A DNA stretch of 64,000 nucleotides. Source: Flabesymbios commensalis (lineage: Eukaryota; Annelida; Polychaeta; Terebellida; Flabelligeridae). A program made the translations under genes and the position numbers. The notes beneath the pieces are model-generated. The model saw nothing but the letters and a program-made list of their open reading frames with translations, made no database searches and had not been told where the DNA came from. Shown here one piece after another: positions 43,677 through 53,955 of this stretch. The stretch covers positions 16,354,420 through 16,418,419 of the forward strand of contig OZ024914.1 in assembly GCA_964017125.1 (NCBI GenBank), written 5' to 3'. Each line of letters begins with the position of its first letter. Positions within the stretch are counted from its first letter, which is position 1.

Positions 43677-44170
43677 CTAAGATTATATAAAAAGTGGCCT
43701 GTGCCAATGTTAAAAAATGTTTTATCAATATTAAGATGTGTATTGATTATGATTTTGATACCTTCAAGTACATTATGTCACCAGTAATAGAATGAACATT
43801 GTATATATATGATTTACGCATACACTAGGTTAATGGTTTTCATATTATATGTAAAAAATCATTAAAAATATTATTTTTGTGTTAAAATATTGTTCTTATC
43901 GAATTCCTCGCCCCAAAAAACATATATTTAGACCCATTAATGACATTTTAATAATGATTTGGGACCAATATATGACAAAAAGTGAAATTGGCGGCCATCT
44001 TGGACGCCATCTTGAATTTCTCAAAAGGCCCAGGGTGGATTCTTGGGGATTCTCGGTATGTTGTAGGGAATAGTTTTCTGAACATTTCCTGAAATTTTCA
44101 GCTTGTTATGAATTTGTTCGGGTACCAAACTCCGGTACCAATACTCTTGGCCTATAAGCTCTCCCTGACC
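43677..44170. repeat. ATCTTGGA-type dispersed repeat, partial
   Basis: GGCGGCCATCTTGGACGCC and ATCTTGAATTTCTC at 43989-44022 with AT-rich flanks, similar in layout to 24930-25100. No gene. Confidence 0.35.
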
Positions 44171-45245
44171 AACGCGCACACGTTTGACATCCTTAAATCT
44201 GCGCGTGCAGGATAATTAAGTGAGATAGCCTCGGCATAACGAAAAAAACGTTGTATCCAGTAATCAAGACGGTTGGCATGGTTGGGGCGGAAGGAATACA
44301 CTGCATGATAGATGATGCCACAACACGCAAATCACAATTTTAAGGCAACATAAATTTACCTTGGCCTGGGCCTGGATGCAGTAGCCTACGATTGTCGTTT
44401 CAACTCATTTTCTTTTGATACGGGCATTATGCGAGTATACTCATACAGTTTAAGACATATCAATACATATAAATACACAATCAATTCGTAATAACTAATT
44501 TAACACTTACCCTTATAGTTCCGTGTCGGTGCCATGTTTAATAGCCAATTATGAACTATTTTCTACAAATTTCACAGAAAATAACTGTCAAAATCCTCCA
44601 TCTTGTAACGAAATTTCGGGCCTGTCTGTACACTACTGTGATTTGACATAATGACTGTACAGCGTCGATTTATTGAGAGTAATATGGGGAAAAATTAACC
44701 AATGATTAATAATATTTTTCTCAAGAATTAAATATATTAAGTCCATCTCTAATTTCGATACTGTTACTTATTAATTTAAGTAGCAAATTAACTTTTAACA
44801 ATGATAATGTTGAATATTATATCCCATGGGTGTTTTTATCATATATATATGTAATTTGAACTCTATACTGTTAATTTTATGATACATAATATGCATCCGC
44901 ATATACATTCTATGGAGAAATTGAAATCATCTTGTTTGGCTGTCACACTTTACTGATTCCACCATTGTCGTACAAATGGCTGGTCTTTGAAATCAATCAT
45001 CCGTATTATCCATGGCTCATCGCTCTATTCATTACAGTTTATTTCGTTTGACTCATCCAATGGAATTTTGAATCAAAATTACATAATTTCTTTTCGGTCG
45101 TACTGCATGAAAAGGTTAATTATTTTAATAGGTTAGTTTAGCTATAAAAATAGTAATTCACGTGTCATTTTTTATTTATAAAATGCTGTACAATTATAGC
45201 TTCAATTGTACCTGCATCTCGTACCATCTGCTTGTTTTTTCTAGG
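44171..45245. other. AT-rich DNA, nothing recognised
   Basis: No gene, RNA or clear repeat supported. Confidence 0.45.
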
Positions 45246-45249
45246 TTTT

Positions 45250-45442
45250 ATGAAATGTTTAAACAACATTTTCTTGTAATATGTTTTTTTATTTAATAAT
45301 AATATGTACATTACAAGGTGGTCTCCATGTCAGCGACTGTTTCAATCTCAATGGAGATCTCCTGCTTTTTCATCATTTCATTATTAATTCATCGTGTTTG
45401 TAATGTTTATGGCGAATAAAACATTCTGTCTGTCTGTCTGAT
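45250..45442 (+). mobile_element. Probable LINE 3' tail
   Basis: GTAATGTTTATGGCGAATAA, then AACATTCTGTCTGTCTGTCTG. An AATAAA-type word followed by a short TCTG repeat is the usual end of L2/CR1-like LINEs. Upstream AAGGTGGTCTCCATG and CAATGGAGATCTCC form a small inverted pair. Confidence 0.45.
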
Positions 45443-45680
45443 CCTGACACATGCTTAACAGCTTAACATGCGGTTAGGAGTTTAATAGATATGTATGTCA
45501 CTGTCAGCCATGTTGCAATCCCTTAAGACAAATTGATACAGCCAGAGCGCAATTTAATTCAGCTTGTGAAAAGTTGCGCTCTTGTATGAAAAAGAGTGAA
45601 GACATAGTTTTTTCGCAAACATTCACAGATGTTGAGAGCGTGGATATACCTCTGTATTGTACTTCATCGCCTGCATGCCG

Positions 45681-46268
45681 TGTTAAAGGTATTGTCAACT
45701 GTCAAAATTCGCGGGACAAGGGTCCCCCAGAATGCAATAGTGCCCCTGGGTAGGCCAAGGCCCTATTCCATAATAATACTAAATATGCGTTTCATACCCA
45801 AAGCCTCATTAAGAGCAAGTTCTCAAATCACAGCAAGTTCATATATACTTGAGCGACATCTATGAGTTAATAATTCAAAGCCCTTGGCCTTAGCCCCTAC
45901 TTGGTCACTGGCTTGCAAACAAACTGGCTGTATTACTGCGGGGATGTCGAAACTTTCTGACCCCAAGCTTGTATTGACACCAAGTAACCACAAAACATTT
46001 GTATGACTTTATCGCAGACGTTGGACTGACAGTAAAACAGCGTGGTGAGTGTCTCGTTTGAGTAGCATTGGTAGTCTTATAATCAGGTTATAGCTACTCA
46101 TCTGAACGCAATCAACATGTAGGCCTACTGTATATAGCCCCAGCAGTGACTGTACAGACCTCGCGGGAAGAGGGGTGAATTCTTAGCTATACTGTATAAA
46201 CCGAAGGCCTATACACGTGACCTGTGCATGCTCATTTTGAAGTTGACTGGCGGTTTAAGAGACCAGTG
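45681..46268 (+). repeat. Dispersed repeat S, copy 1
   Basis: Aligns by eye almost without gaps with 53304-53943: GTCAACTGTCAAAATTCGCG, GACAAGGGTCCCCCAGAA, AAGCCTCATTAAGAGCAAGT, CTTGAGCGACATCTATGAGT, CTACTTGGTC, TGACTGTATTACTGCGGGGA-like and CAAAACATTT. The main difference is at about 46010-46025, where some 150 bases present in copy 2 are absent. Not coding. Confidence 0.85.
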
Positions 46269-47800
46269 GCTTCTCCTAGAAAATACAACACATCTAAGCG
46301 GCCGAAGATGACCAGTGACGTCGATGTAGAATCATGCCATGTGCCACGTTGTAAAAAGCGTAAAAACAGCCTTAGTGCACACAGCGTATGACTTCCATCG
46401 TTCATACGACGTCAGAACGTCACACGTACAACGGATTTATCACGTCAGTCGTTGACATTATACGATTCACACTCGTGGCTGTTTGGTGCACGAGGATCCA
46501 GTGTTCCACATAGCTAGGTGACTGTCTAAATTAAATGAACGTCAGCACAAAGTTTAATCTAAACATTACTGTTATCATTAGTATTACTTACAATATCATT
46601 AATTTATCAAAGCAGCCTTCTTATTCCGTCGATCATATCATAAATAATTACAGAAATTGTATATTTTGTAGATTTGAGAGATCAATATATCTTCCAGGTT
46701 TCAATACGTCTACAAGCCTATCTAAAGCATGTATAATGATTGATGAGTATTTTTTTACAGTTTGAAACAGCTCTCACTTCCTCCTCATACCCTCCACACG
46801 TAACCATGACGCCAACGCACCCCAGCCGGTGTCCGCTATTTTGGATTCATTAAATTTGGTGTTCGTAAAATTTGGCGTGATATATCAGCATTGTCTTGGG
46901 ACGCCATGTAAACCCATGTGGAAAATAGAACCAGATAATACATTATTTAACAAACAAAAATAAAGTTAGAAAGTGGTTAAATTTTACTCGCTTTGGAATT
47001 GAGGGTGAAACGATTGCGACGTTTCGATCTGCCTCCAGCAGATCTTGATCACGCAACGATCAGGGTTGGTGATTCGGCTCAGGTGGTGGTGGTCGCGGAA
47101 TGATCTGACCATAGATGGGTGGCAGCTGGTAGCCCTGGTCTCTGTTTTAATTTAACCACTTTCTATATGAATCTTGGAACCATGAATAACATATTCTCTA
47201 CAAAAATAAAGTTAGATGGCTATTTTTTAGTGCCAATGTAACACGACTATTAGTTTGATAAATACTATATATATATAAAAAAAAGTAGTAATACAAATCC
47301 AAAAAATAAATTAAATATATGTAATATATTTCTTAGTTTGGCACTCCGCCCCGATCTCCCCTATATCGTGTACATTGAATGAAACCTCAGTGGAGGCCGT
47401 ACCCCTATACACTCCGTAAATTGATTATATCTGGGCTACATTGGCATTATCAGTGATGCAAATATAATATCGTATGCCTATAACGTAAATTAAACAATAC
47501 ATCGAAACAAATTGATCGATTTGTAGAATTTCTGCCAAATACGATTACCAGGTAGTCAGAATGACTATGTGGCGAATCTCTTAGTGGTCAAAGGTCGCTC
47601 TCGGATAATCACGCACGTCTATTTATAGGTACAAATATTGAACCCAGTGAAACCTAATTTTATGCCCGGAGAATGGATAATTAGCTATTAAATGCACTTT
47701 TTGCTGATCGGATTTTCTTAATAATGTGAGACGGTCTTCATAAAATGTAGGTTTATCAACTGATATGAACAAATTGAAAATTAGTTGTAATATGAGCGCC
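46269..47800. other. Unassigned DNA with a small hairpin
   Basis: A GATCTGCCTCCAGCAGATC hairpin lies at about 47026-47044. A short basic reading (SPRKYNTSKRPKM...) at about 46270-46390 has no supported identity. Nothing else seen. Confidence 0.4.
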
Positions 47801-48395
47801 ACATCTCATGACCGCCCGTTTCTTAGATATTTCAGCTCCTCACTTCAAAACTCCACACTGTGTGGATGTGGAGTTTGTCCAAACTAGTCCTGCTCAACGT
47901 TTGTCCGCACCAGGTCCAGTGTCGTGCCAGCAGACATGGTGGAAGTTCTCGTGTGCACACCAATCGCAAATCCCCACAACAAATGGTACTCCAGACTACG
48001 GTAGACCTGTCGAAGTCTACTACAAGTAGGCTAATCACTGAACTTGGAGAAAGACTATCAAAACAATATTTGGATACTAAAACAAGGATACTAAAACGGA
48101 TGGCTGATTGCCAGCTTTGCTGATATAGAACCACATTTTTTTTAAAAAGTAGTGCAATCCCAGCTGATGCAATGTTGTGAAATAACACATCCGTGAGCTG
48201 ATGCAATGCTGTGAAAGGGCGCGTCTATGGTCTGGAAGTCCCCGCTCATGAGGGAGCTCCCGCAAGCGCAAATTAAGATATCCCATCTTCTCTTTGCCAG
48301 TCCCACGCGAGTGCACACCGCAGGAGCCTGGTCGTATCGAGTACTACAATCACATCGAGTACTACAAAAGTTAGGCTCTATGTTTAATCATGTGG
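47801..48395. other. Unassigned DNA with internal partial duplication
   Basis: GAGTGCACACC / GTGTGCACACC words and two GAGCTGATGCAATG(T/C)TGTGAA words (48160 and 48196) suggest small duplications. An 87-codon frame at 47860 was considered but not accepted. Confidence 0.35.
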
Positions 48396-48441
48396 TTGTG
48401 GCCATCTTGGTGGCCATCTTGACGGCCATCTTGGATTTCTC
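48396..48441. repeat. Three tandem GGCCATCTTG words
   Basis: TGGCCATCTTGGTGGCCATC and GACGGCCATCTTGG place three copies 13-14 bases apart. On the minus strand each reads CAAGATGGCC, close to the YY1 core AAGATGGC. Confidence 0.7.
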
Positions 48442-48689
48442 GATAAGCTGAGATATTTTCGCATGCTATCGGCCTGATATTACATGATGTAAGATCTACC
48501 ATTAAAAAACCTTTATCATCCCAAGCAGGGTTAGGCTGGAATATCAGCTTTAGCATCCTGAACAAAATAAAAATTAAAAACGGGCTTAGCATTTCAAGGT
48601 CTATTGCTGGATCACCTTTTACGGCGCTAAATCAACAATAAAGCAACATTGGCTCAACGTCTTTTGCTTTGATGCCATCACAGCACATT

Positions 48690-48860
48690 GTAATATATCA
48701 GGTTTTATTAGATGAGATTACATGAGCAGTCTAGCATACCAGTTCTATTAATAAATCTAGTGCGTATATTTTTAAACCTTCAGCAGTGGATATTAGGATT
48801 CAAAACATGTAAGTGAACCAGAGATATTATAATATCTCTGCTATAATATCTCTGGGTGAA
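48690..48860 (+). repeat. Fragment shared with 19861-19990, plus a palindrome
   Basis: GATGAGATTACATGAGCA and AATAAATCTAGTGCGTATAT match the inverse of the DNA upstream of sulfotransferase copy 1. At about 48821-48852 AGAGATATTATAATATCTCT is a perfect palindrome followed by a second TATAATATCTCT. Confidence 0.6.
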
Positions 48861-49045
48861 CATTGTAAGTTACGCTTGAGTCAATAAAGCAAAAAAAAAC
48901 GGCATTACCATATCTGCCGCCACTGTTTACTGGTATATATAGCCTGGTGCTGTGAAAGCTAATACGGCAGTAACTGCTTACTTTCCAACCAAGCAGTTAC
49001 TTCATTTTGACTTTGCAAAGTAGTATAGATCGGCCTGCATGGTTT

Positions 49046-49168
49046 CAAGCGAACACAAGACGTTGACCCATTGTTGTATCGATGTTGTATCGATGTTGGC
49101 CCATCGTCTTCGACGCTGGCCCAGCATTGAATCAGCACTGGGTGAACGACTAGTGTTCGCTGTCCTGT
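49046..49168. mobile_element. GTTGG/CCAAC hairpin MITE
   Basis: CGAACACAAGACGTTGACCC on the left, CTAGTGTTCGCTGTCC on the right, with ATGTTGGCCCATCGTC and GACGCTGGCCCAGCAT around the turn. Confidence 0.65.
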
Positions 49169-49213
49169 ATCGTAGGATCAGATTTGAGATCAATCAGATC
49201 AAGGTCGAATATT

Positions 49214-49295
49214 CCCAGTAAACACTGAGACTGCCATAATTATAGTCGTTTAGTGCATGGCCAGCATTGTGGGCCGTTGCCCAACAGGAAATCGT
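49214..49295. mobile_element. CCCAGTAAACAC hairpin element, second upstream copy
   Basis: CCCAGTAAACACTGAGACTG, TTTAGTGCATGGCCAGCAT, TTGCCCAACAGGAAATCGTG: same subtype as 49661-49756 and 36001-36090. Confidence 0.6.
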
Positions 49296-49360
49296 GTTTG
49301 CTGTCTTTCCAATATACTACTAGTCTGCATGGCTCATCTATGTAACCAGTCCGTAATAAA

Positions 49361-49468
49361 CCGGCAGACACAAGGCGTTGAATCAATGTTGGTTTAGCGT
49401 TGGTCCAACGTCTACTACGCTGGACCAACGCTAAACCAACATTGATTAAACATATTGTGTCTGCTGGG
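49361..49468. mobile_element. Near-perfect 108-base hairpin MITE upstream of copy 4
   Basis: Left arm CGGCAGACACAAGGCGTTGA and AATCAATGTTGGTTTAGCG; right arm CGCTAAACCAACATTGATT and TATTGTGTCTGCTGGG; turn GTTGGTCCAACGTCTACTAC. Very few mismatches. Confidence 0.8.
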
Positions 49469-49537
49469 AACAGACTATGTGTGCGATGTATACAGATCAG
49501 CGAAAGCGCCATTTCAGACTACTATGTAACGTGAAAA

Positions 49538-49660
49538 CAAGCTAAATATAGCCCACTATTACATTCACAAGTTACACACGGCGTTACGTGCATCAGTTGC
49601 CCGTCTAAAGTCAATATAGGCTATCAGATTTTAGACCAATCAAATCACGGTGGAATTTTC
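49538..49660 (+). repeat. Second, partial promoter-like copy upstream of sulfotransferase copy 4
   Basis: AGCTAAATATAGCCCACTAT, CATTCACAAGTT, GGCGTTACGTGCATCAGTTG repeats the proximal promoter and leader of copy 4 (49785-49855) but carries no gene after it; it continues instead into the hairpin element at 49661. Confidence 0.7.
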
Positions 49661-49756
49661 CCAGTAAACACTTAGAATCTCATCTTATTGTTGCTTAGTG
49701 CATGGCCATCATTATCGACTGTTGACCAACATGAAATCGTGTTTGCTGTCTCTACA
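49661..49756. mobile_element. CAGTAAACACTTAG hairpin element upstream of copy 4
   Basis: Inverted counterpart of 36001-36090 near copy 3; ends CAGTAAACACTTAG and ATCGTGTTTGCTG, with CATTATCGACTGTTGACC inside. Confidence 0.7.
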
Positions 49757-49799
49757 ATGCTCGTCTATGTAACCTGTGAACAAGGTAACTATAGCCTAC

Positions 49800-49807
49800 T
49801 ATAAATA
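49800..49807 (+). promoter_or_regulatory. TATA box of sulfotransferase copy 4
   Basis: TATAAATA 102 bases before the ATG, within CTACTATAAATAGGATTCAC, conserved with copy 3. The leader would be about 75-80 bases. Confidence 0.65.
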
Positions 49808-49908
49808 GGATTCACAAGTTTCACAAGGCGTTACGTGCATCAGTTGCTCCTGAAATACATACCTGGTATATGGTCTAAGTCAATAGGGTATATCTGAGTG
49901 TTGTCAAA

Positions 49909-51195
49909 ATGGTGGGATTAGAAATATTGAAATTACTTCTGTTTCTCACACTGCGTACAGTATATACAGCAATACAGTATATGTGGTGGTGGTTGAATGG
50001 GACATATACTGAACTAAGCAGAGTGGAGCGCCCAGAATGTTATCACGAAAGTACCCAAGTGTTAGACATTTGGTTCAGGTACAGATTCGACAAGGTGATC
50101 AGTCGTCCGTCATCGTCTGATTATATAACGACACATCGTGGATTCGTCGACCCCGATTTGGTGCTAAGGGATAACATCACATTGTATGAGCTAACACCAC
50201 TAAAAGCTGTATTTATAGAATCTCCTGAGAACATCAACGTTTACCATTCAAGCGTTGCGTCTTTTGTCAAAGAAGGACAGTTCAATCATGGTCAGAGACT
50301 ATACGTGATGCCCATCACATCGTTTTATAAACTTGCCGAAAAAGTGGGTCGACCACAAGCTCCAATAATTTTGCTTGGAAACACAAGTCGTTGTGGTTCC
50401 ACTCTTCTTACACAACTGATGGACCATACAGACGAGATAGTGTCAATGAGTGAACCCGCTGCTTTTGAAGCAGTTACATTCGCCTGTCAAGATAAATTGT
50501 TTTCTGATGAACATCTGGATCGCTACATAGTTAGTGGCATTAGCATGCTTTGTAAACCTATGCCGAGGAAACCTTGTGCGTATTTCATCAAGATGAGCGG
50601 TGCCGCCATGATCCATATGGAGAAAGTCAGAGACTTATTTCCTGATACCAAATTACTTTTTATGTACAGGGAAGGCTTAGAGGTTGCTGTGTCTTTGGTA
50701 AAAATATCTTACAAGCTTCCCATATTGAGAATCATATTCACTTTAGGTAGATTTCATAGAATATTCACAAGGACATTTTTTGAAGCGGCTACTGGTGCAC
50801 CTGGTAAGGAGTTCGACTTTAGAATAAAGCACCAAGTTCTGTATACGTTGATGATATGGGTAATCATGTGCAAAAAGTATTTAAACCTTCGCCAAGAAGG
50901 ATACCCTTTGTCGGCCATCAAATTTGAAGATTTAATAAGTGACCCTAAGTACACATTGCAAGAACTCTTCAAATATTGTGAGTTGCCACAGATGTACGTG
51001 GAGAAGGCACTTCGTGGAATGGATGCAGATTCTCAGCGACATTCTGTACTCAGTAAAGATAACTTGATCAATTGTGCTCGAGGATTAACTTTACCAAGCA
51101 ATCTGCTGGCTGAAGCACAAGCCTTCTGTGATAAACACGGAGTACCAAGAGTGCCAGACACATGTGTTCTGGAAGGTACAATATCTCATAGATAA
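49909..51195 (+). CDS. Sulfotransferase-like type II membrane protein, copy 4 (intact, intronless)
   Basis: 428 residues, no interruption, start in good context (AAAATGGTGG). N-terminal anchor MVGLEILKLLLFLTLRTVYT, sequons at NGT (30) and NIT (89), P-loop NTSRCGSTLLTQL around 158-170 and YREGLEVAVSLVKIS around 253-267 (Glu replaces the Asp of the other copies in GLDV). The C-terminus ends VLEGTISHR. Same overall plan as copy 3 but opposite orientation, so the blocks were duplicated with inversion. It is the only copy on the plus strand. AATAAA follows 25 bases after the stop. Open frames on the opposite strand within it are shadows. Substrate unknown; family call rests on the two PAPS-binding motifs. 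Confidence 0.85.
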   Translation: MVGLEILKLLLFLTLRTVYTAIQYMWWWLNGTYTELSRVERPECYHESTQVLDIWFRYRFDKVISRPSSSDYITTHRGFVDPDLVLRDNITLYELTPLKAVFIESPENINVYHSSVASFVKEGQFNHGQRLYVMPITSFYKLAEKVGRPQAPIILLGNTSRCGSTLLTQLMDHTDEIVSMSEPAAFEAVTFACQDKLFSDEHLDRYIVSGISMLCKPMPRKPCAYFIKMSGAAMIHMEKVRDLFPDTKLLFMYREGLEVAVSLVKISYKLPILRIIFTLGRFHRIFTRTFFEAATGAPGKEFDFRIKHQVLYTLMIWVIMCKKYLNLRQEGYPLSAIKFEDLISDPKYTLQELFKYCELPQMYVEKALRGMDADSQRHSVLSKDNLINCARGLTLPSNLLAEAQAFCDKHGVPRVPDTCVLEGTISHR

Positions 51196-51219
51196 CGAGG
51201 CCCACAGCGGAGTGGAATT

Positions 51220-51225
51220 AATAAA
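51220..51225 (+). terminator. AATAAA polyadenylation signal of copy 4
   Basis: GGAATTAATAAATCAG 25 bases past the stop codon, conserved in copies 2 and 3. Confidence 0.6.
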
Positions 51226-52805
51226 TCAGACTAAATCAGAATAACATATTGTTTGAGCTCCAGAGAAAACAACACAGAATCAAAAACCCAAGCAGCAACA
51301 TCACATAGCTATAACAGGGTGGTACATATTAGATATAGTCGATATTCCAATAAAAAACACATAGAAGAAAATAACAGGAAACTGTGTGCATTGTCAATAT
51401 CTTAGATGAAGACAGTGTCATAATATAAATAGAACTAAATATTTTAAAGTCTTATCCTAAATGATTGTAAAGAAAAATAAAATGTTTTTAACAATGTTTA
51501 TAATCCTAATGTAAATTAATGTAAGTTTCTGTATGTTCTTCTATATTTTAATCATAACAATTGTTTAGATGCTTAATGTAGTTATTTTTATGTCGGTTAT
51601 TTTATGCGGGAAACATATATGTAGTATCGTTATTTATATTACTTAATCAGGTTTATTTTGAAATTAGGTTTCATTGTCATGTATATTTTATACGTAGTTA
51701 TTTTAACTGGAAACACATAAGATTGTCACATCTGATGATCGATAGAAATTGCAATTTGATCTATGCGTACTATTGCGTTCTATTAATATTCTAGTTTGAG
51801 AAGTCCCAGCACTAGGCCAACTCAGCCCTGCAACGCCCAACGGAAGTATCTGCTTACTTAGCAGATACAGCCTTCACACGGCAGTAAGCCCTATGTATGA
51901 TAAACATAATTTCGACGTGGTAGATTAATAGGCCTACTTGCATATCCATGTATATATTTTACATCGTTGTCTATTTTCATTTCTACATATAACAGACACA
52001 CTGTATATGGATTATATTACTGTTCTAATCACGCTATTTGTCAATAAACATATATCAATTTCGGGCCTACTGTAGTTATATTTGAAACTTCAAATCACAA
52101 TCTATATCATTTATGAGCTACTGTACTTAACTTAAACTGTATTATTCCATGTTTAAACAATAAACGTCAAACAAGTGACGAATTTGTTCAATTATAATAA
52201 ATGATGCAATATTATTGAAATTGACAATTGTATTCATTCTGTTATTGGATCAGTTGGGATTTATCTTTATTCAAGCTAACATTATGAATTTTTTTCAAAT
52301 TTCATTAGACGATTGAAATAACTTAAAACACTTTAGAAAACCCGACATGATTGGTCTGCTCAACTCACTTCGCCGCAGACCCGGCCATTGCACACTGACC
52401 GCCATTTTATGTACACATCAAGCTGTGTAAAAACGACACTTGGAGTACCTACCATAACACTCGGGTGTAATGAAACTGAGACGATTTTTCAGTGCATCTT
52501 AAATGTAGGTTTTTTTCAGCTGAAAAAAATCTAGTGATCGCATGCGCCTTCATGGTACTAATTAGAACTATTGTTTTCAACCCCTTGTTTTGTTAATGTA
52601 ATCGATAAAAAAATAAAACAAAAATAACACAATAATTCATTTTATAGAAAAAAAGTATTACATATATATAGATAGTTACATAATCGTTCGCTCAAATATA
52701 AAAAAAATGGAAATATTTGTAATATTGTAAGTATTATTGGCATTAGCGCGATCAAGTGCAATCTGAGCAGCAAGTGCAATTAGGTCACATTTGTCTGTGT
52801 TGTCT
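51226..52805 (+). repeat. 3' flank of sulfotransferase block 4
   Basis: The fullest version of the flank: it aligns, inverted, with 18266-18744, 28626-29640, 33200-34550 and 22480-23430. Includes CACATAGCTATAACAGGGTG (51303), ACTCAGCCCTGC (51823), GCCGCAGACCC and ACACATCAAGCTGTGT. Non-coding. Confidence 0.75.
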
Positions 52806-52825
52806 ATCCCCGATCTCGGATTTCG

Positions 52826-53060
52826 CCTTATTTAAGGTGCATTCGGCATTTTATGTTAAACGCGTTTTGAATGTCCCCTAACCCTTTCCATTTCTAAACA
52901 GTGCCAAGCTGAGAAATTGTGTAAAAAAGGAAAAAATGCGTTTGAAATAAGTATGTAGAATTTACGTGGAAATCCATGTTTTTCTAATTTATGTATGCAT
53001 TAATTCTGAAATTACGTCTTGAAATATCAGATATGTTCCAATGTTTCAAATGGGACATGT
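52826..53060 (-). repeat. Dispersed repeat R, inverted partial copy
   Basis: GGTGCATTCGGCATTTTATG, GCGTTTTGAATGTCCC, CAGTGCCAAGCTGAGAAATT and TTTCTAATTTATGTATGCAT are the reverse of the right end of R at 36800-37010. Confidence 0.8.
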
Positions 53061-53303
53061 AATCTTGATCACATTCTCAGAACCTTACTCAAGTCATGTA
53101 TAGATTCATTGATTGTTCCAATCACCGATATTTTCAATATTAGTCGTTGAAAGAAGGTGTTTTTCCTTCAGCTTTCAAAACTGCTCATGTGATACAGCTT
53201 TTGAAAAAAAACTTCTTTAGATAAAAATGATTTGAAAAATCGGAGGCCAGTTTCCAACCTTAGTTTTTTTTCAAAATTTGTTGAAAACTACTTTACTTAA
53301 ACA
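53061..53303. other. Unassigned DNA, possibly worn LINE
   Basis: The text around 53140-53280 (for example AAAATCGGAGGCCAGTTTC) recalls the RT motif region 'NYRPVSNL' of LINEs, as NLKNRRPVSNLSFFSK in one frame, so the LINE now at 53956 may once have started here before repeat S inserted. Confidence 0.45.
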
Positions 53304-53943
53304 TGTTAAAGGTGTGGTCAACTGTCAAAATTCGCGGGACAAGGGTCCCCCAGAAGGCAATAGTGCCCGTGGGTAGGCCAAAGCCCAATTCCATAATCAT
53401 GCGTTTCATACCCAAAGCCTCATTAAGAGCAAGTTCTCAAATCACAGCAAGTTCATATATACTTGAGCGACATCTATGAGTTAATAATTCATAGCCCTTT
53501 GCCCTTGCCCCTACTTGGTCGCTGGCTTGCAAACAAACTGACTGTATTACTGCGGGGATTTGGAAACTGCTTGACCCCAAAAGCTTGTATTGACACTCAG
53601 TAAACACAAAACATTTATATGACTTCGTGCAATGTTGGACCAACGTCGAAAACGTTGGGCCGACGTTGTATAAATGTTATACAAATGTCTTGTGTTTGCT
53701 GGGCTGCAGGAGGACTTTCTCTCAAACATTGTATATTTTTTCAATGTTGGTTCAATGTTGGGCCAGCGTCGCAGACGTTGGCCTAGCATTGGATCAATGT
53801 CTCGTTTAAGTAGTATCTTGTAATCAGTTCAGTGGCTATATTAATGCCGTCAATCTGTACTCAATAGGCAACTGTTGGCCTACACTTGACCGTCCCAGGC
53901 ATGCGCATTTTGCAGTCGAACACTAGTTTAAGATTACCAATGA
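53304..53943 (+). repeat. Dispersed repeat S, copy 2, carrying two hairpin MITE cores
   Basis: Same as 45681-46268 but with two GTTGG/CCAAC hairpins inside: 53596-53702 (ends CAGTAAACACAAAAC and TCTTGTGTTTGCTGGG) and 53738-53805 (CAATGTTGGTTCAATGTTGG to ATTGGATCAATGTCTCG). Confidence 0.85.
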
Positions 53944-53955
53944 CATAACTACCAA

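Noticed and set aside
47832-48206. Open frames on both strands at 47.8-48.2 kb
   Set aside because: No recognisable motif; small local duplications only.
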